Positions 25,157 through 35,071 are shown, counted from the first letter of the stretch. The stretch is DNA of 64,000 nt from Acinetobacter sp. C26M (GCF_023702675.1 NZ_CP098478.1:1674001-1738000), one strand, 5' to 3'. A program made the numbers and translations. The notes: a model not told the origin generated them from the letters alone.

Positions 25157-27796
25157 GTGCTAGAAGCTTACCGCCAACACGTTGAAGAACGTGCCGCACT
25201 CGGAGTCCCACCGAAGCCGCTTGATGATGCTCAAACTGCTGAACTCGTAGCCTTATTAAAAAATCCACCAGCAGGTGAAGAAGCTTATTTAGTAGATTTA
25301 CTAGAAAATCGTGTTCCAGCAGGTGTTGACCAAGCTGCATATGTAAAAGCTGCTTTCTTAGCTGCTGTTGCAAAAGGCGAAGCAACCTCTCCACTCGTAT
25401 CTAAAGAACGTGCAGTTTACTTACTAGGTACAATGCTTGGTGGTTATAACGTAGCACCACTTGTTGAACTTCTAGACAATGCTGAGCTTGCAGAATTAGC
25501 TGCTGAAGCGTTAAAGAAAACACTTCTTGTATTTGATGCGTTCCATGACGTAGCTGACAAAGCAAAAGCAGGTAATGCTGCTGCTAAAGCAGTATTACAA
25601 TCTTGGGCTGATGCAGAATGGTTCACAAGCCGTGCTGACGTTCCAGAAGAAATCAAAATCACTGTGTTCAAAGTAACAGGTGAGACCAATACGGATGACT
25701 TGTCTCCAGCTCAAGACGCTTGGAGCCGTCCAGACATCCCATTACACGCAAACGCAATGTTGAAAAACGAGCGTGACGGTATCAACCCTGAAAAACCAGG
25801 TGAAGTTGGTCCATTAAACCAAATCAAAGATCTAATCGCGAAAGGCAACCAAGTTGCTTACGTGGGTGACGTTGTTGGTACAGGTTCTTCTCGTAAATCT
25901 GCAACTAACTCTGTACTTTGGTTCTTCGGTGACGAACTTCCACACATTCCAAACAAAAAAGATGGTGGTGTGTGCTTAGGTTCTAAAATCGCGCCAATTT
26001 TCTTCAACACAATGGAAGATGCAGGTGCATTACCTGTAGAAATCGACGTTGCCAACATGAACATGGGCGACGAAGTTGTATTGAAAATTGATCACGCTGC
26101 TGCAAAAGTAACTGCATTCAAAGACGGTGCACAAATTGCAGAAGCTGAGCTTAAAACCCCTGTACTTTTAGACGAAGTACGTGCTGGTGGTCGTATTAAC
26201 TTGATCATCGGTCGTGGCTTGACTGCGAAAGCGCGTGAAGAATTAGGTCTTGCACCTTCAGCATTGTTCCGTACACCAGTACAACCTGCTGACACTGGCA
26301 AAGGCTTCACTCAAGCGCAGAAGATGGTTGGTCGTGCATGTGGTTTAGCTGAAGGCCAAGGTATCCGTCCGGGTACTTACTGTGAACCGAAGATGACCAC
26401 TGTTGGTTCTCAAGATACAACGGGTCCTATGACGCGTGACGAGTTAAAAGACTTGGCGTGCTTGGGCTTCTCAGCAGATTTAGTGATGCAGTCTTTCTGT
26501 CACACTGCTGCGTATCCAAAACCAGTTGACGTAACAACTCACCATACATTACCTGACTTCATTATGAACCGTGGTGGTGTATCTTTACGTCCAGGTGACG
26601 GTATTATCCACTCTTGGTTAAACCGTATGTTACTTCCAGATACTGTTGGTACTGGTGGTGACTCGCATACTCGTTTCCCAATCGGTATTTCTTTCCCAGC
26701 GGGTTCTGGTCTTGTTGCGTTCGCAGCTGCAACTGGTGTTATGCCACTTGATATGCCTGAATCTGTACTTGTTAAGTTCAAAGGTAAAATGCAGCCTGGT
26801 ATCACTTTACGTGACCTTGTACATGCAATTCCTTACTACGCGATTCAAGCGGGTGACTTAACTGTAGAGAAGAAAGGTAAGAAAAACATCTTCTCTGGTC
26901 GTATCCTTGAGATCGATTTATCAGAAATGGAAAATGACTTGACTGTTGAGCAAGCATTCGAACTTTCTGATGCATCTGCTGAGCGTTCTGCTGCTGGCTG
27001 TTCAATCACACTTTCTGAAGAGAAAGTTGCTGAATACTTACGTTCTAACATCACCATGTTGAAATGGATGATTGCAGAAGGTTATGGCGATGCGCGTACA
27101 ATGGCACGTCGTGCTGAAAACATGCAGAAGTGGTTAGACAACCCAAGCCTGTTAAAAGCTGATGCTGATGCTGAATACTTAAAAGTTTACGAAATCGATC
27201 TTGCTGACATCAAAGAACCAATTCTTTGCTGCCCGAACGATCCAGATGACGCGAAACTTCTTTCTGACGTTCAAGGCGACAAGATTGATGAAGTATTTAT
27301 CGGTTCTTGTATGACCAACATTGGTCACTTCCGTGCAGCAGGTCAGTTACTTGACAAAGTACCTGGTGGTTCATTGTCTACTCGTTTATGGTTGGCTCCA
27401 CCAACTCGTATGGACGAGCATCAATTGATGGAAGAAGGCTTGTATAACATCTATGGCCGTGCTGGTGCGCGTACAGAGATGCCAGGCTGTTCATTGTGTA
27501 TGGGTAACCAAGCACGTGTAGCACCGAACACAACATGTGTATCGACTTCTACACGTAACTTCCCGAACCGTCTAGGTCAAGGTGCAAACGTTTACTTAGC
27601 TTCTGCTGAGCTTGCATCTGTAGCTGCGGTTCTTGGTAAATTACCAAGCCCAGAAGAATATCAACAGTACGCGTCGCAAATCGATAGTGCTTCTGCTGAC
27701 ATCTACAAATACTTGAACTTCGACAAGATGAGCGAATATACAAAAGAAGCTGATCAAGTTGATACCAAGAAAATCCAAGCAGCTCAATTAACCTAA
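25157..27796 (+). CDS. acnB: Bifunctional aconitate hydratase 2 / 2-methylisocitrate dehydratase
   Basis: 879 residues from a GTG at 25157, preceded by AGAGGA at good spacing; upstream in-frame codons cover the leader hairpin and are not family-like. The order is the AcnB one: an N-terminal HEAT-like domain (VLEAYRQHVEERAALG), the swivel domain (VVGTGSSRKSATNSV), then the Fe-S catalytic domains with cluster ligands in GSCMTNIGHFRAA and MPGCSLCMGNQ. It interconverts citrate and isocitrate in the TCA cycle and hydrates 2-methylaconitate. AcnB in other bacteria binds mRNA when its cluster is lost, which makes the leader hairpin interesting. Confidence 0.97.
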   Translation: MLEAYRQHVEERAALGVPPKPLDDAQTAELVALLKNPPAGEEAYLVDLLENRVPAGVDQAAYVKAAFLAAVAKGEATSPLVSKERAVYLLGTMLGGYNVAPLVELLDNAELAELAAEALKKTLLVFDAFHDVADKAKAGNAAAKAVLQSWADAEWFTSRADVPEEIKITVFKVTGETNTDDLSPAQDAWSRPDIPLHANAMLKNERDGINPEKPGEVGPLNQIKDLIAKGNQVAYVGDVVGTGSSRKSATNSVLWFFGDELPHIPNKKDGGVCLGSKIAPIFFNTMEDAGALPVEIDVANMNMGDEVVLKIDHAAAKVTAFKDGAQIAEAELKTPVLLDEVRAGGRINLIIGRGLTAKAREELGLAPSALFRTPVQPADTGKGFTQAQKMVGRACGLAEGQGIRPGTYCEPKMTTVGSQDTTGPMTRDELKDLACLGFSADLVMQSFCHTAAYPKPVDVTTHHTLPDFIMNRGGVSLRPGDGIIHSWLNRMLLPDTVGTGGDSHTRFPIGISFPAGSGLVAFAAATGVMPLDMPESVLVKFKGKMQPGITLRDLVHAIPYYAIQAGDLTVEKKGKKNIFSGRILEIDLSEMENDLTVEQAFELSDASAERSAAGCSITLSEEKVAEYLRSNITMLKWMIAEGYGDARTMARRAENMQKWLDNPSLLKADADAEYLKVYEIDLADIKEPILCCPNDPDDAKLLSDVQGDKIDEVFIGSCMTNIGHFRAAGQLLDKVPGGSLSTRLWLAPPTRMDEHQLMEEGLYNIYGRAGARTEMPGCSLCMGNQARVAPNTTCVSTSTRNFPNRLGQGANVYLASAELASVAAVLGKLPSPEEYQQYASQIDSASADIYKYLNFDKMSEYTKEADQVDTKKIQAAQLT

Positions 27797-27810
27797 TACG
27801 TTAGTGAGCT

Positions 27811-27847
27811 AAAAATAAGGGCTGAGTAATCAGCCCTTATTTTTTTT
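27811..27847 (+). terminator. Strong intrinsic terminator after acnB
   Basis: AAATAAGGGCTGA / TCAGCCCTTATTT, 13 bp with a 4-base loop and a run of Ts. Confidence 0.95.
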
Positions 27848-28027
27848 GAAAAATTTTTAATTCATCTAAATTTTGAAATCAGCTATAAATCCAAAAAATT
27901 AGTAATTCCTGTGCTGTAACTATCTAATAAGCTTAATTGATATGACCATCTAAATTTGTCTTTACAGTTCAAATAATCCATCGTTTAATCATCGAAAATG
28001 AGTGATTTAGAAAGTTGATTTAATTAT

Positions 28028-28249
28028 ATGGCGAAACAATCCCGCTTCTTATGTATTGGTGGATTTCTTAACGGTTCAGCTGTGAAAGATCAAGGTGACA
28101 GTTTTATCTGTGTTGAAAATGGCAAACAAGTCAGCTACCACAAAAAGGAAATTTTCCATCAAGACTCGTGGCATCAAGATTACTACGTCTGCGAAACGAC
28201 GACAGAGCAACAAGCACGAAACTGGGTTTATGATATCAAGCCTGATTAA
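28028..28249 (+). CDS. Small hypothetical protein
   Basis: 73 residues, MAKQSRFLCIGGFLNGSAV to WVYDIKPD. The balanced composition, central Lys/His-rich strand pattern (SYHKKEIFHQDSWHQDYYVC) and following terminator support a real gene. No domain is recognised and there is no signal peptide. Other frames over the same stretch give peptides of unnatural composition. It stands alone between acnB and the convergent anion transporter. Confidence 0.6.
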   Translation: MAKQSRFLCIGGFLNGSAVKDQGDSFICVENGKQVSYHKKEIFHQDSWHQDYYVCETTTEQQARNWVYDIKPD

Positions 28250-28316
28250 TGATGCTGATATCATTTTATTCGCTGTGTAGGTTTATAATTCTAGTACCCT
28301 TCAAATTAGCTACATG

Positions 28317-28347
28317 AAAAAGCCCCTTCTGTAAGGGGCTTTTTTTA
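28317..28347. terminator. Bidirectional intrinsic terminator
   Basis: AAAAAGCCCCTT / AAGGGGCTTTTT with a 4-base loop, A-run and T-run on the two sides, between convergent genes. Confidence 0.92.
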
Positions 28348-28359
28348 AACTAAATTATC

Positions 28360-29817
28360 CTACCAATAACCCAACACTTTCCACCAAAGCCCGCCAATCA
28401 CCACAAAGATGATGATATTGACGACACTCATGACAAAGCCAGCTTTCCACCATTCACCCAGTGTGGTGTAACCCGAACCGAATACCACAGGCGATGTACC
28501 CGTTGCATAATGGGTTAAGGTCATCATGATGCTCGAAGCCGCTGCCATCATTAAGGCAAATAACATCGGCGGTGCGCCCAATGCAAGTCCAGCCGTATAA
28601 AAGGCTGCAAACATGGCGGTGATATGTGCGGTGGTACTGGCAAACATATAATGTGCATATAGATAGGCCAGCATGAGTAATAAGCAGGCAGGCATCCAAC
28701 TGAGACCCAAATGACCAATCCCTGTTTCTAGTACACCTGAGAACCATGTGATTAAACCGAGCTTATTTAAATAAGTCGCCATCATCACCAAAGCTGCGAA
28801 CCAAGTGATGGTGTCCCACGCGCTTTTTTGCGTCAGGATATCTTCCCAAGTCAGTACGCCAGTAATTAGCAGCAAACCTAAACCAATAAAGGCAGTCGTG
28901 GTGGGATCAACCGCCCAAGCTGAGCCAAAAATCATGGCAGGGATGCCTGCCCATAACAGCAGTAAAATACCAAATACCCCCAGCATAATGATTTCATTTT
29001 TGCTGACAGGTCCCATTTCTTTTAACTTAGTTTTGGCAAACTGAGCTGCATTCGGAGTTTCTTTGACTTCAGGTGGATACATCCAGTACATAATCAACGG
29101 CATGGTGATCAAGGCAATTAAGCCTGGTAATAACATCGCCAGTGCCCAAGTACTCCAACTCAGTGAAATCTGACTATTGGTTGCTTTTGCCACTAGATCA
29201 ACCACCAACGGGTTAGGGGCAGTTGCGGTAATAAACATGGCAGAAGTAATTGGATTGGCTTGGTAGTTGACCAAAGCTAAATATTTCCCCATACGACCCT
29301 CAGTGCCTTTGGTAGGATCAGAGTCATAGCTGGTGGAAATTGCACGGACAATCGGGTGAATAATTCCGCCACCGCGTGCGGTATTACTTGGGGTAACAGG
29401 TGCAAGAATCAGTTCAGACAGCACCATGCTATAACCGATACCAATGGTTTTCTTGCCCCAAACCGCAATAAATAAATAGCCTAAGCGTGCGCCTAATCCC
29501 GTTTTTTGCAAACCTTTAGAAATCATGATTGAAATACCAATCAACCAGATCAGCGGATTGGCAAAGCTGCTGAGCGCATCTTGAATTGCACCACTTGGGC
29601 TATCGTTGGTAACACCTGTCACAGCGACCAAAGTAATGGCAATAATCGCAATTGCACCAATCGGCATGGCCTTACCAATAATGGCAGCAATCACACCAAC
29701 GAACATCGCCAGTAAATGCCATGCATCAGGATCAACGCCAGCGGGTACAGGAATGACGAACCAGATAATCAATGCAATAAATAAAGAGATCAGCGTAGGG
29801 AGAGCTTTGAATCCCAT
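28360..29817 (-). CDS. DASS-family anion (dicarboxylate/citrate-type) symporter
   Basis: 485 residues, about 11-12 membrane segments, of the divalent anion:Na+ symporter (SLC13/CitT) family. Both conserved anion-binding hairpin regions are visible: TPSNTARGGGI (SNT motif) and STTAHITAMFAAF, with SPVVFGSGY late in the protein. Family members carry dicarboxylates, tricarboxylates or 2-oxoglutarate/malate exchange; the exact substrate cannot be fixed. It stands alone, divergent from the K+ channel gene (258 bases between starts), with acnB on the other side, so a TCA intermediate would be a reasonable substrate. Confidence 0.88.
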   Translation of the reverse strand: MGFKALPTLISLFIALIIWFVIPVPAGVDPDAWHLLAMFVGVIAAIIGKAMPIGAIAIIAITLVAVTGVTNDSPSGAIQDALSSFANPLIWLIGISIMISKGLQKTGLGARLGYLFIAVWGKKTIGIGYSMVLSELILAPVTPSNTARGGGIIHPIVRAISTSYDSDPTKGTEGRMGKYLALVNYQANPITSAMFITATAPNPLVVDLVAKATNSQISLSWSTWALAMLLPGLIALITMPLIMYWMYPPEVKETPNAAQFAKTKLKEMGPVSKNEIIMLGVFGILLLLWAGIPAMIFGSAWAVDPTTTAFIGLGLLLITGVLTWEDILTQKSAWDTITWFAALVMMATYLNKLGLITWFSGVLETGIGHLGLSWMPACLLLMLAYLYAHYMFASTTAHITAMFAAFYTAGLALGAPPMLFALMMAAASSIMMTLTHYATGTSPVVFGSGYTTLGEWWKAGFVMSVVNIIIFVVIGGLWWKVLGYW

Positions 29818-30075
29818 GTAAATTCCCCTTGTTGTACGGGTTTAATAAAATTTATAGTTCTTTATGAATGAATCGTTAAAGAAAATAACCACTAAGCTTT
29901 TATTATCGTTGAAGCGAGCGTCAAACTGCAAAGAAAGTTTTGTTGAAACAGCGTTATATAGGGCAAATAATTTTGTTTTAAACGAGAAAAATAGGGTGTT
30001 AGGTTAAAATCCCTTATTAAAAATGAAAGCATCATGCTACATTTTTAGCTTGCTTGATCAAACAATAAGTATGGT

Positions 30076-31059
30076 ATGACTCAATTTTCATGGCAGCAAT
30101 TAAGACGCTTTGTTTATGACAATCTGCACAATGATGACTATAAAAGTACGATTAGCCGCTGCGTAAACTATGTACTGATTGCCTTGATTATTGGCAATGT
30201 TGCTGCGGTTCTGTTGGAGTCCGTCAATGAATTTTATCAACTGTACAAGCCTTATTTTGATATCTTTGAAAATCTCTCGATCATGATTTTTAGTGGCGAA
30301 TACCTGCTCAGGCTCTGGAGTATTGTTGAGGAAGAACCACAACAAGCTGCTTGGAAACAGCGGATTCGTTGGATGAAAAGTGGTGGGGCAATTATCGATT
30401 TATTGGCGATTTTGCCAGCTTATCTCAATTTTATTGTTCCGATCGATTTACGTTTCTTACGGGTCTTACGTTTGGTTCGGTTACTCAAGCTAACCCGTTA
30501 TTTTGTTTCCTTGCAAATTTTATTGCGCGTTATCCAACGCGAAAAAGGCTCATTCCAAGCGGTTATTTTTATCTTGGTCATTATGATTGTAATGACGGCA
30601 TCTGCGATTTATGTAGTTGAAAACAAAGCCCAGCCTGAGGCGTTTAGTTCAATACCACAATCGATGTGGTGGGCAGTAGTTACCTTAACCACAGTTGGTT
30701 ATGGCGATGTGACCCCTGTGACTAACTTGGGGCGGATACTTGGTGCATTCATTACCATTCTTGGTGTCGGTATTGCTGCTTTGCCTGCGGGTATTTTGGC
30801 TTCTGGCCTTGCCAATGAATTAAATATGCGTAATCAGCGACTGGAGCAAGAGTTTAGGGAGGTACTCCAGGCCAAAGGTTTGGACCTGCTGCATGATCAA
30901 GTGGAAATTGAACGGATTCGCAAAAAGGTCGGTTTACCCAAAGAGCAGACCCATGAAATTATTATGCAATTGGTCAGGGAAAAGCTGCTTGAAGATCAGG
31001 AGCAGGAAAAGAAACAGTATCGTTTTTGTCCGCATTGTGGTGAAAAGCTCTCTGAATAA
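30076..31059 (+). CDS. Voltage-gated-type potassium channel
   Basis: 327 residues of the six-helix ion-transport family. S1-S3 lie at about 28-115. An S4 with regularly spaced Arg is at about 126-141 (RFLRVLRLVRLLKLTRY), and the pore has the K+ selectivity filter TTVGYGD at 205-211. After S6 (ALPAGILASG) comes a charged cytoplasmic tail ending in FCPHCGEKL, half of a zinc-ribbon-like knuckle. It resembles the short bacterial Kv channels and would mediate K+ flux across the inner membrane. Single gene; no obvious operator seen. Confidence 0.9.
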   Translation: MTQFSWQQLRRFVYDNLHNDDYKSTISRCVNYVLIALIIGNVAAVLLESVNEFYQLYKPYFDIFENLSIMIFSGEYLLRLWSIVEEEPQQAAWKQRIRWMKSGGAIIDLLAILPAYLNFIVPIDLRFLRVLRLVRLLKLTRYFVSLQILLRVIQREKGSFQAVIFILVIMIVMTASAIYVVENKAQPEAFSSIPQSMWWAVVTLTTVGYGDVTPVTNLGRILGAFITILGVGIAALPAGILASGLANELNMRNQRLEQEFREVLQAKGLDLLHDQVEIERIRKKVGLPKEQTHEIIMQLVREKLLEDQEQEKKQYRFCPHCGEKLSE

Positions 31060-31256
31060 TTTGAAATTTATTATAAAAATGTAGCCCAAGACTTAAGCAA
31101 AATTTTGCCTTGCTTAGTTATTTATCCTCAGTAGACGACACTCAATTTGCTCTAAAGCTTGTTAACACTGAGACTCAGGGCTTTTTTATTAAAAATTAAA
31201 AGTAAAGTTCAGTCCATTAAGCGCTACTTCACATAGATGCTATTTCATTTAAAAAA

Positions 31257-31275
31257 GTTAACAATAATCTTTATC
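31257..31275 (+). promoter_or_regulatory. Fur-box candidate upstream of siderophore ABC operon
   Basis: GTTAACAATAATCTTTATC matches 15 of 19 positions of the classical GATAATGATAATCATTATC consensus, about 80 bases before the first permease gene. Confidence 0.65.
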
Positions 31276-31355
31276 ATTTGTGATAGTTTCTTATTTAGTG
31301 TTTTGTAATTTTTAAGCTTATTTTAAGTTTACGCAACTGATGAAGTTCTCCCAAC

Positions 31356-32312
31356 ATGATTAAGCGGCGTTATCTAATTTTATTATTGCTTCCATTGGCA
31401 TTTATTTCCTTATTTGTCGGTGTTGGTGAGATGAACCTTGCAGGCTTGTGGGCAGGAAATTCACATGACTGGCAGTTGTTTTGGACTAGTCGTTTACCGC
31501 GTCTTATGGCAATTATTGTGGCAGGTGCGGGGCTGAGTGTCTGTGGCTTGATTATGCAATCACTCAGCCGCAACCGCTTCGTTTCTCCAACTACCGCAGG
31601 TTTATATGACTGTGCCCGTTTAGGTGTATTGGTTTCGATTATCTTGCTGCCAAGTGCTTCTATCTTTGTCAAAACAGGTTTTGCGATTGCGGTGACACTG
31701 ATCGGGGCGATGGCCTTTATGAGCATTCTGGCGACCCTCAAACATCGAGATACGGTCTTTGTTCCACTGGTGGGGATGATTTTCGGCAGTATTATCTCGG
31801 CATTTACCACCTTTATCGCCTTGCAAATGGATCTATTGCAGAACTTGGCGGGTTGGTTGCAAGGGGACTTTTCTACCATTTTAAATGGTCAATATGAGCT
31901 GATCTATCTCAGTGTTCCTGTCTTGATTCTGATTTATATCTTTGCCAATCGTTTTGTTTTGGCTGGCTTGGGACAGGATTTTGCCACCAATCTTGGACTC
32001 AATTATAAACAGACCTTATTTCTGGGTTTGCTACTGGTCTCGGTGATTACAGGTGTGGTGATTGTAACCGTTGGCGCGATTCCTTTTCTTGGGTTGATCG
32101 TACCGAATTTGGTCAGCTTATATCTAGGCGACAATATCCGTCGAACCTTATCTCATACGGCACTTCTGGGGGCTTTGCTGGTTCTACTCTGTGATGTATT
32201 TGGTAGGGTAGTGATCTATCCCTATGAAGTGTCAGTGAGTCTGGTTATGGGCATCGTTGGTAGTGTGATTTTCCTGTGGTTATTGCTCAGGAGATATCGC
32301 TATGCCACATAA
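31356..32312 (+). CDS. Ferric-siderophore ABC transporter permease 1 (FecCD family)
   Basis: 318 residues, 8-9 membrane helices, FecCD/BtuC-type permease. Typical segments are SRLPRLMAIIVAGAGLSVCG near the N-terminus, the LGLNYK coupling-helix region that contacts the ATPase, and VGAIPFLGLIVPNLV. It starts a four-gene cluster in the order permease-permease-ATPase-binding protein, the same order as bauDCEB of acinetobactin uptake and yclNOPQ of Bacillus. A Fur box precedes the cluster. No siderophore biosynthesis or TonB receptor gene is present in the window, so it probably serves a receptor encoded elsewhere. Confidence 0.92.
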   Translation: MIKRRYLILLLLPLAFISLFVGVGEMNLAGLWAGNSHDWQLFWTSRLPRLMAIIVAGAGLSVCGLIMQSLSRNRFVSPTTAGLYDCARLGVLVSIILLPSASIFVKTGFAIAVTLIGAMAFMSILATLKHRDTVFVPLVGMIFGSIISAFTTFIALQMDLLQNLAGWLQGDFSTILNGQYELIYLSVPVLILIYIFANRFVLAGLGQDFATNLGLNYKQTLFLGLLLVSVITGVVIVTVGAIPFLGLIVPNLVSLYLGDNIRRTLSHTALLGALLVLLCDVFGRVVIYPYEVSVSLVMGIVGSVIFLWLLLRRYRYAT

Positions 32313-33258
32313 AACCAAGCTCATTGTTTTAGCCTTTTTAGCTATCCTCAGCATTGCCTTGTATCTGGGTTGGAATTTGGGAGTGGCTTGGCAATATGCA
32401 CTTGGTTTGCGCGTGAAAACTGTTGCTGCAATTATTGTCGCAGGTGTCGCTGTGGGTGTATCAACTTTGGTCTTCCATACCATTGTCAATAATCGGGTCG
32501 TGACACCGCAGGCTCTAGGATTGGATAAGTTATATGAACTATCCAAGACCAAGATTATTTATTTCTTTGGTGCCAGCACCTTGCTGTCATTTAACTTTGT
32601 CTTGGATTATTTGATCAGCTTGGTGTTAATGCTGAGCTTTGCCTTGGTGTTGTACCACTTTATTTTCAAGAAAGTTGCACAGCAAAATATTTACTTCCTA
32701 CTGTTGGTGGGGCTGATCTGTTCGACTTTATTCGACAACATGACCACCTTCTTTCAAGTCTTGCTCGATCCTGATGAATTTCAGATTGCAGCCTATGCTG
32801 GTTTTGCCAGTTTTAATGTGGTGAAAATGGAAACGGTTGGGCTGTCTTTGCTGACCATTGTGCCGATTCTGTTTTACAGCTTAAAGCATTATCACAAGCT
32901 CGATGTGATGGCGCTGGGGCGTGATCATGCTTTGAACTTAGGTTTGGATTATGACAAGACCAGTCGTTTGCTTCTCATTCTTGTGGTATTGGCACTTGCT
33001 TCTGCGACAGCCTTGGCAGGCCCGATGATGTTCCTTGGCTTGTTGGTCCTTAACATTACCCTTGAGCTGTTCAAGACCCATCAACATCACATCTTATTAG
33101 TCGGCATTATTCTGGTCAGTATCCTGTGTTTGATGATCGGGCAATTCATCGTATTGCATCTTTTGAATTTCAAAACCACGCTCAGTGTGATCATTAATTT
33201 TGTCGGTGGAATTTATTTCTTCTGGATATTACTGAAGGAAAATAAAAAATGGCAATAG
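32302..33258 (+). CDS. Ferric-siderophore ABC transporter permease 2 (FecCD family)
   Basis: 318 residues, second FecCD-type permease, overlapping the first gene by 11 bases, so the two are translationally coupled. Segments NNRVVTPQALGLDKLYEL, ALNLGLDYDKTSRL (coupling helix) and AGPMMFLGLLVLNI follow the family plan with somewhat more divergence than permease 1. It would form the heterodimeric channel with permease 1 in the inner membrane. Confidence 0.91.
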   Translation: MPHKTKLIVLAFLAILSIALYLGWNLGVAWQYALGLRVKTVAAIIVAGVAVGVSTLVFHTIVNNRVVTPQALGLDKLYELSKTKIIYFFGASTLLSFNFVLDYLISLVLMLSFALVLYHFIFKKVAQQNIYFLLLVGLICSTLFDNMTTFFQVLLDPDEFQIAAYAGFASFNVVKMETVGLSLLTIVPILFYSLKHYHKLDVMALGRDHALNLGLDYDKTSRLLLILVVLALASATALAGPMMFLGLLVLNITLELFKTHQHHILLVGIILVSILCLMIGQFIVLHLLNFKTTLSVIINFVGGIYFFWILLKENKKWQ

Positions 33259-34013
33259 AGCTAAAGAATTTAAGCAAAAGCTATCAGCAACAACAGGTGG
33301 TACAAGAGCTTTCCCTGAGTATTGCCAAAGGTCAGTTTACTGCTTTTATTGGCCCGAATGGTGCGGGCAAAAGTACCGTACTTTCGATGATGAGCCGTCT
33401 AATTGAGGCTGATCAGGGACAAGTTTTGCTGGATGGACAAGATCTAAGTCAAATGAAAAGTGCCGAGATCGCGAAAAAGCTGGCAATTTTGAAACAGTCC
33501 AACCATACCGAGTTGAGACTCAGTATTGAAGATTTGGTGGCATTTGGTCGTTTTCCCTATTCGCAAGGACGCTTAACTTCAGAAGATCGCAAAGTGATTG
33601 ATCGTTCTATTACCTACATGGATTTAGAAGCATTACGACATCGCCAAATTAGTGAATTATCGGGTGGACAACGCCAACGCGCTTATATCGCCATGATTCT
33701 GGCGCAAGACACCGATTATATCTTGCTGGATGAACCTTTGAATAATCTGGACATGAAACATTCCTCTCAGATTATGAAGGTTTTAAAAGATTTAGCCGAA
33801 AATCATGGCAAATCCATCATTGTGGTAATTCATGACATTAATTTTGCCTCAGTGTATGCCGATCACATCATTGCCATGAAAGAAGGGCAACTGGTCTACC
33901 AAGGTCATCCACAACAGATAATGGATGAACGCATTCTCAAGGATATTTTTGATTTTCATATCCCGATTCAACAAATTCAACAGCACAAATTAGGTTTGTA
34001 TTTTATTAGTTAG
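33249..34013 (+). CDS. Ferric-siderophore ABC transporter ATP-binding protein
   Basis: 254 residues, FecE/FepC-type ATPase. Walker A GPNGAGKST (about 36-44), Q-loop around LKQSNH, signature LSGGQRQRA (about 136-144), Walker B YILLDEPL and switch HD in VVIHDINFA are all intact. It overlaps the preceding permease by 10 bases and precedes the binding-protein gene by 9 bases, so the four genes form one unit. Confidence 0.95.
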   Translation: MAIELKNLSKSYQQQQVVQELSLSIAKGQFTAFIGPNGAGKSTVLSMMSRLIEADQGQVLLDGQDLSQMKSAEIAKKLAILKQSNHTELRLSIEDLVAFGRFPYSQGRLTSEDRKVIDRSITYMDLEALRHRQISELSGGQRQRAYIAMILAQDTDYILLDEPLNNLDMKHSSQIMKVLKDLAENHGKSIIVVIHDINFASVYADHIIAMKEGQLVYQGHPQQIMDERILKDIFDFHIPIQQIQQHKLGLYFIS

Positions 34014-34022
34014 GAGTTCGTT

Positions 34023-34976
34023 ATGCTTTTCAAAAAAACATTGCCAGTCATGATGCTGAGTGTGGTCTTGGCTGCATGTAGTAATTCCGAAGCACCTTCT
34101 GCAAAACAGGACGTAAATACCACTGCCACGCATGACAGTTTGAGTTTTAATAGCAAGGCTGGCCAGATTCGCATTCCAGCTAATTTGTCTCGGATTGCAG
34201 TACTGGATACCAATGCGCTGAATACGATTCATGCCTTGGGGGCGAGTGATAAAGTGGTCGCTTTGCCAAAAGGCACACCTTTACCGAAAGTTCTGCAAGA
34301 TTTTAACGATGGTAAATATCTTGATGTCGGTACAGTCAAAGAGCCGAATCTGGAAAAAATTGCGGCCAGTCAGCCTGAGCTGATTCTCATGAGTGGCCGT
34401 ATGGAAAATCTGATGGGCCAGATTAAACAGATTGCGCCGACTTATTTTGTTGATGTGGATTACAACGATCAGTTTAATTCCTTTAAACAGCAAACCCTAA
34501 ATATCGCTGAAATGGTGGGTAAAAAGCCAGAAGCTGAGCAGCAGTTGCAAACTTTAGAAAAAGACATTAACGCATTAAAAGCCAAAACCAAAGGTAAAAC
34601 AGCATTGGTGATTTTGGTGAATAACAGCAAAATTGCAGCTTATGGTCCAGGGTCTCGTTTTGGTAATATTCATGATCTATATGGTTTTACTCCAGCAGAT
34701 CCTTCAATCAAAGTCGGCTTGCATGGTATGGCGGTGTCGCATGAATTTATCGCTCAGAAAAATCCAGATTATTTATTTGTGATTGACCGTGGAGCAGCGA
34801 TTACTGAAAATCAGCAGGGCGCCAAGCAGGTATTAAATAATAAGATTATCAATCAGACCAAAGCAGCTCAAAATGGCAATATTGTTTATCTGGATTCAAG
34901 TAACTGGTATTTGATGAACAATGGTCTAGATGGTATGAAGGACATGTTGAAAGAAGTGGCAGATGCTGTGAAGTAA
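34023..34976 (+). CDS. Siderophore-binding lipoprotein (FatB/CeuE/YclQ type)
   Basis: 317 residues. A lipoprotein signal ends VVLAAC (Cys 19), followed by a Ser/Asp linker and a class III periplasmic binding fold (about 45-315) with RIAVLDTNALNTIHALG and LAPTYFVD-like segments (IAPTYFVDVDY). Conserved late motifs VSHEFIAQKNPDYLFVIDRG and SSNWYLMNNG match catecholate or mixed-ligand siderophore binders such as FatB, CeuE, YclQ and BauB. It delivers the ferric complex to the permeases. Which siderophore is bound cannot be read from the sequence. The cluster ends with a terminator. Confidence 0.92.
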   Translation: MLFKKTLPVMMLSVVLAACSNSEAPSAKQDVNTTATHDSLSFNSKAGQIRIPANLSRIAVLDTNALNTIHALGASDKVVALPKGTPLPKVLQDFNDGKYLDVGTVKEPNLEKIAASQPELILMSGRMENLMGQIKQIAPTYFVDVDYNDQFNSFKQQTLNIAEMVGKKPEAEQQLQTLEKDINALKAKTKGKTALVILVNNSKIAAYGPGSRFGNIHDLYGFTPADPSIKVGLHGMAVSHEFIAQKNPDYLFVIDRGAAITENQQGAKQVLNNKIINQTKAAQNGNIVYLDSSNWYLMNNGLDGMKDMLKEVADAVK

Positions 34977-35001
34977 AAATTCAATCTGCTGATTTTATAA
35001 C

Positions 35002-35033
35002 AAAAACCCGAAGGACTTCCTTTGGGTTTTTTA
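35002..35033 (+). terminator. Intrinsic terminator after siderophore ABC operon
   Basis: AAAAACCC-g-AAGG / CCTT-t-GGGTTTTTT hairpin with a T-run. Confidence 0.88.
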
Positions 35034-35071
35034 TATGATGGGATTTAATAAATCACTATTTTTATAACATC

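Noticed and set aside
25444..27743. Many minus-strand frames across acnB, some over 60 codons
   Set aside because: acnB is highly conserved and codon-biased, which keeps the opposite frames open; none has a ribosome-binding site or a recognisable domain.
31134..31200. Possible terminator after the K+ channel gene
   Set aside because: CTGAG-A-CTCAG cannot form a stable loop and no longer stem reaches the T-run; the transcript end is unclear.
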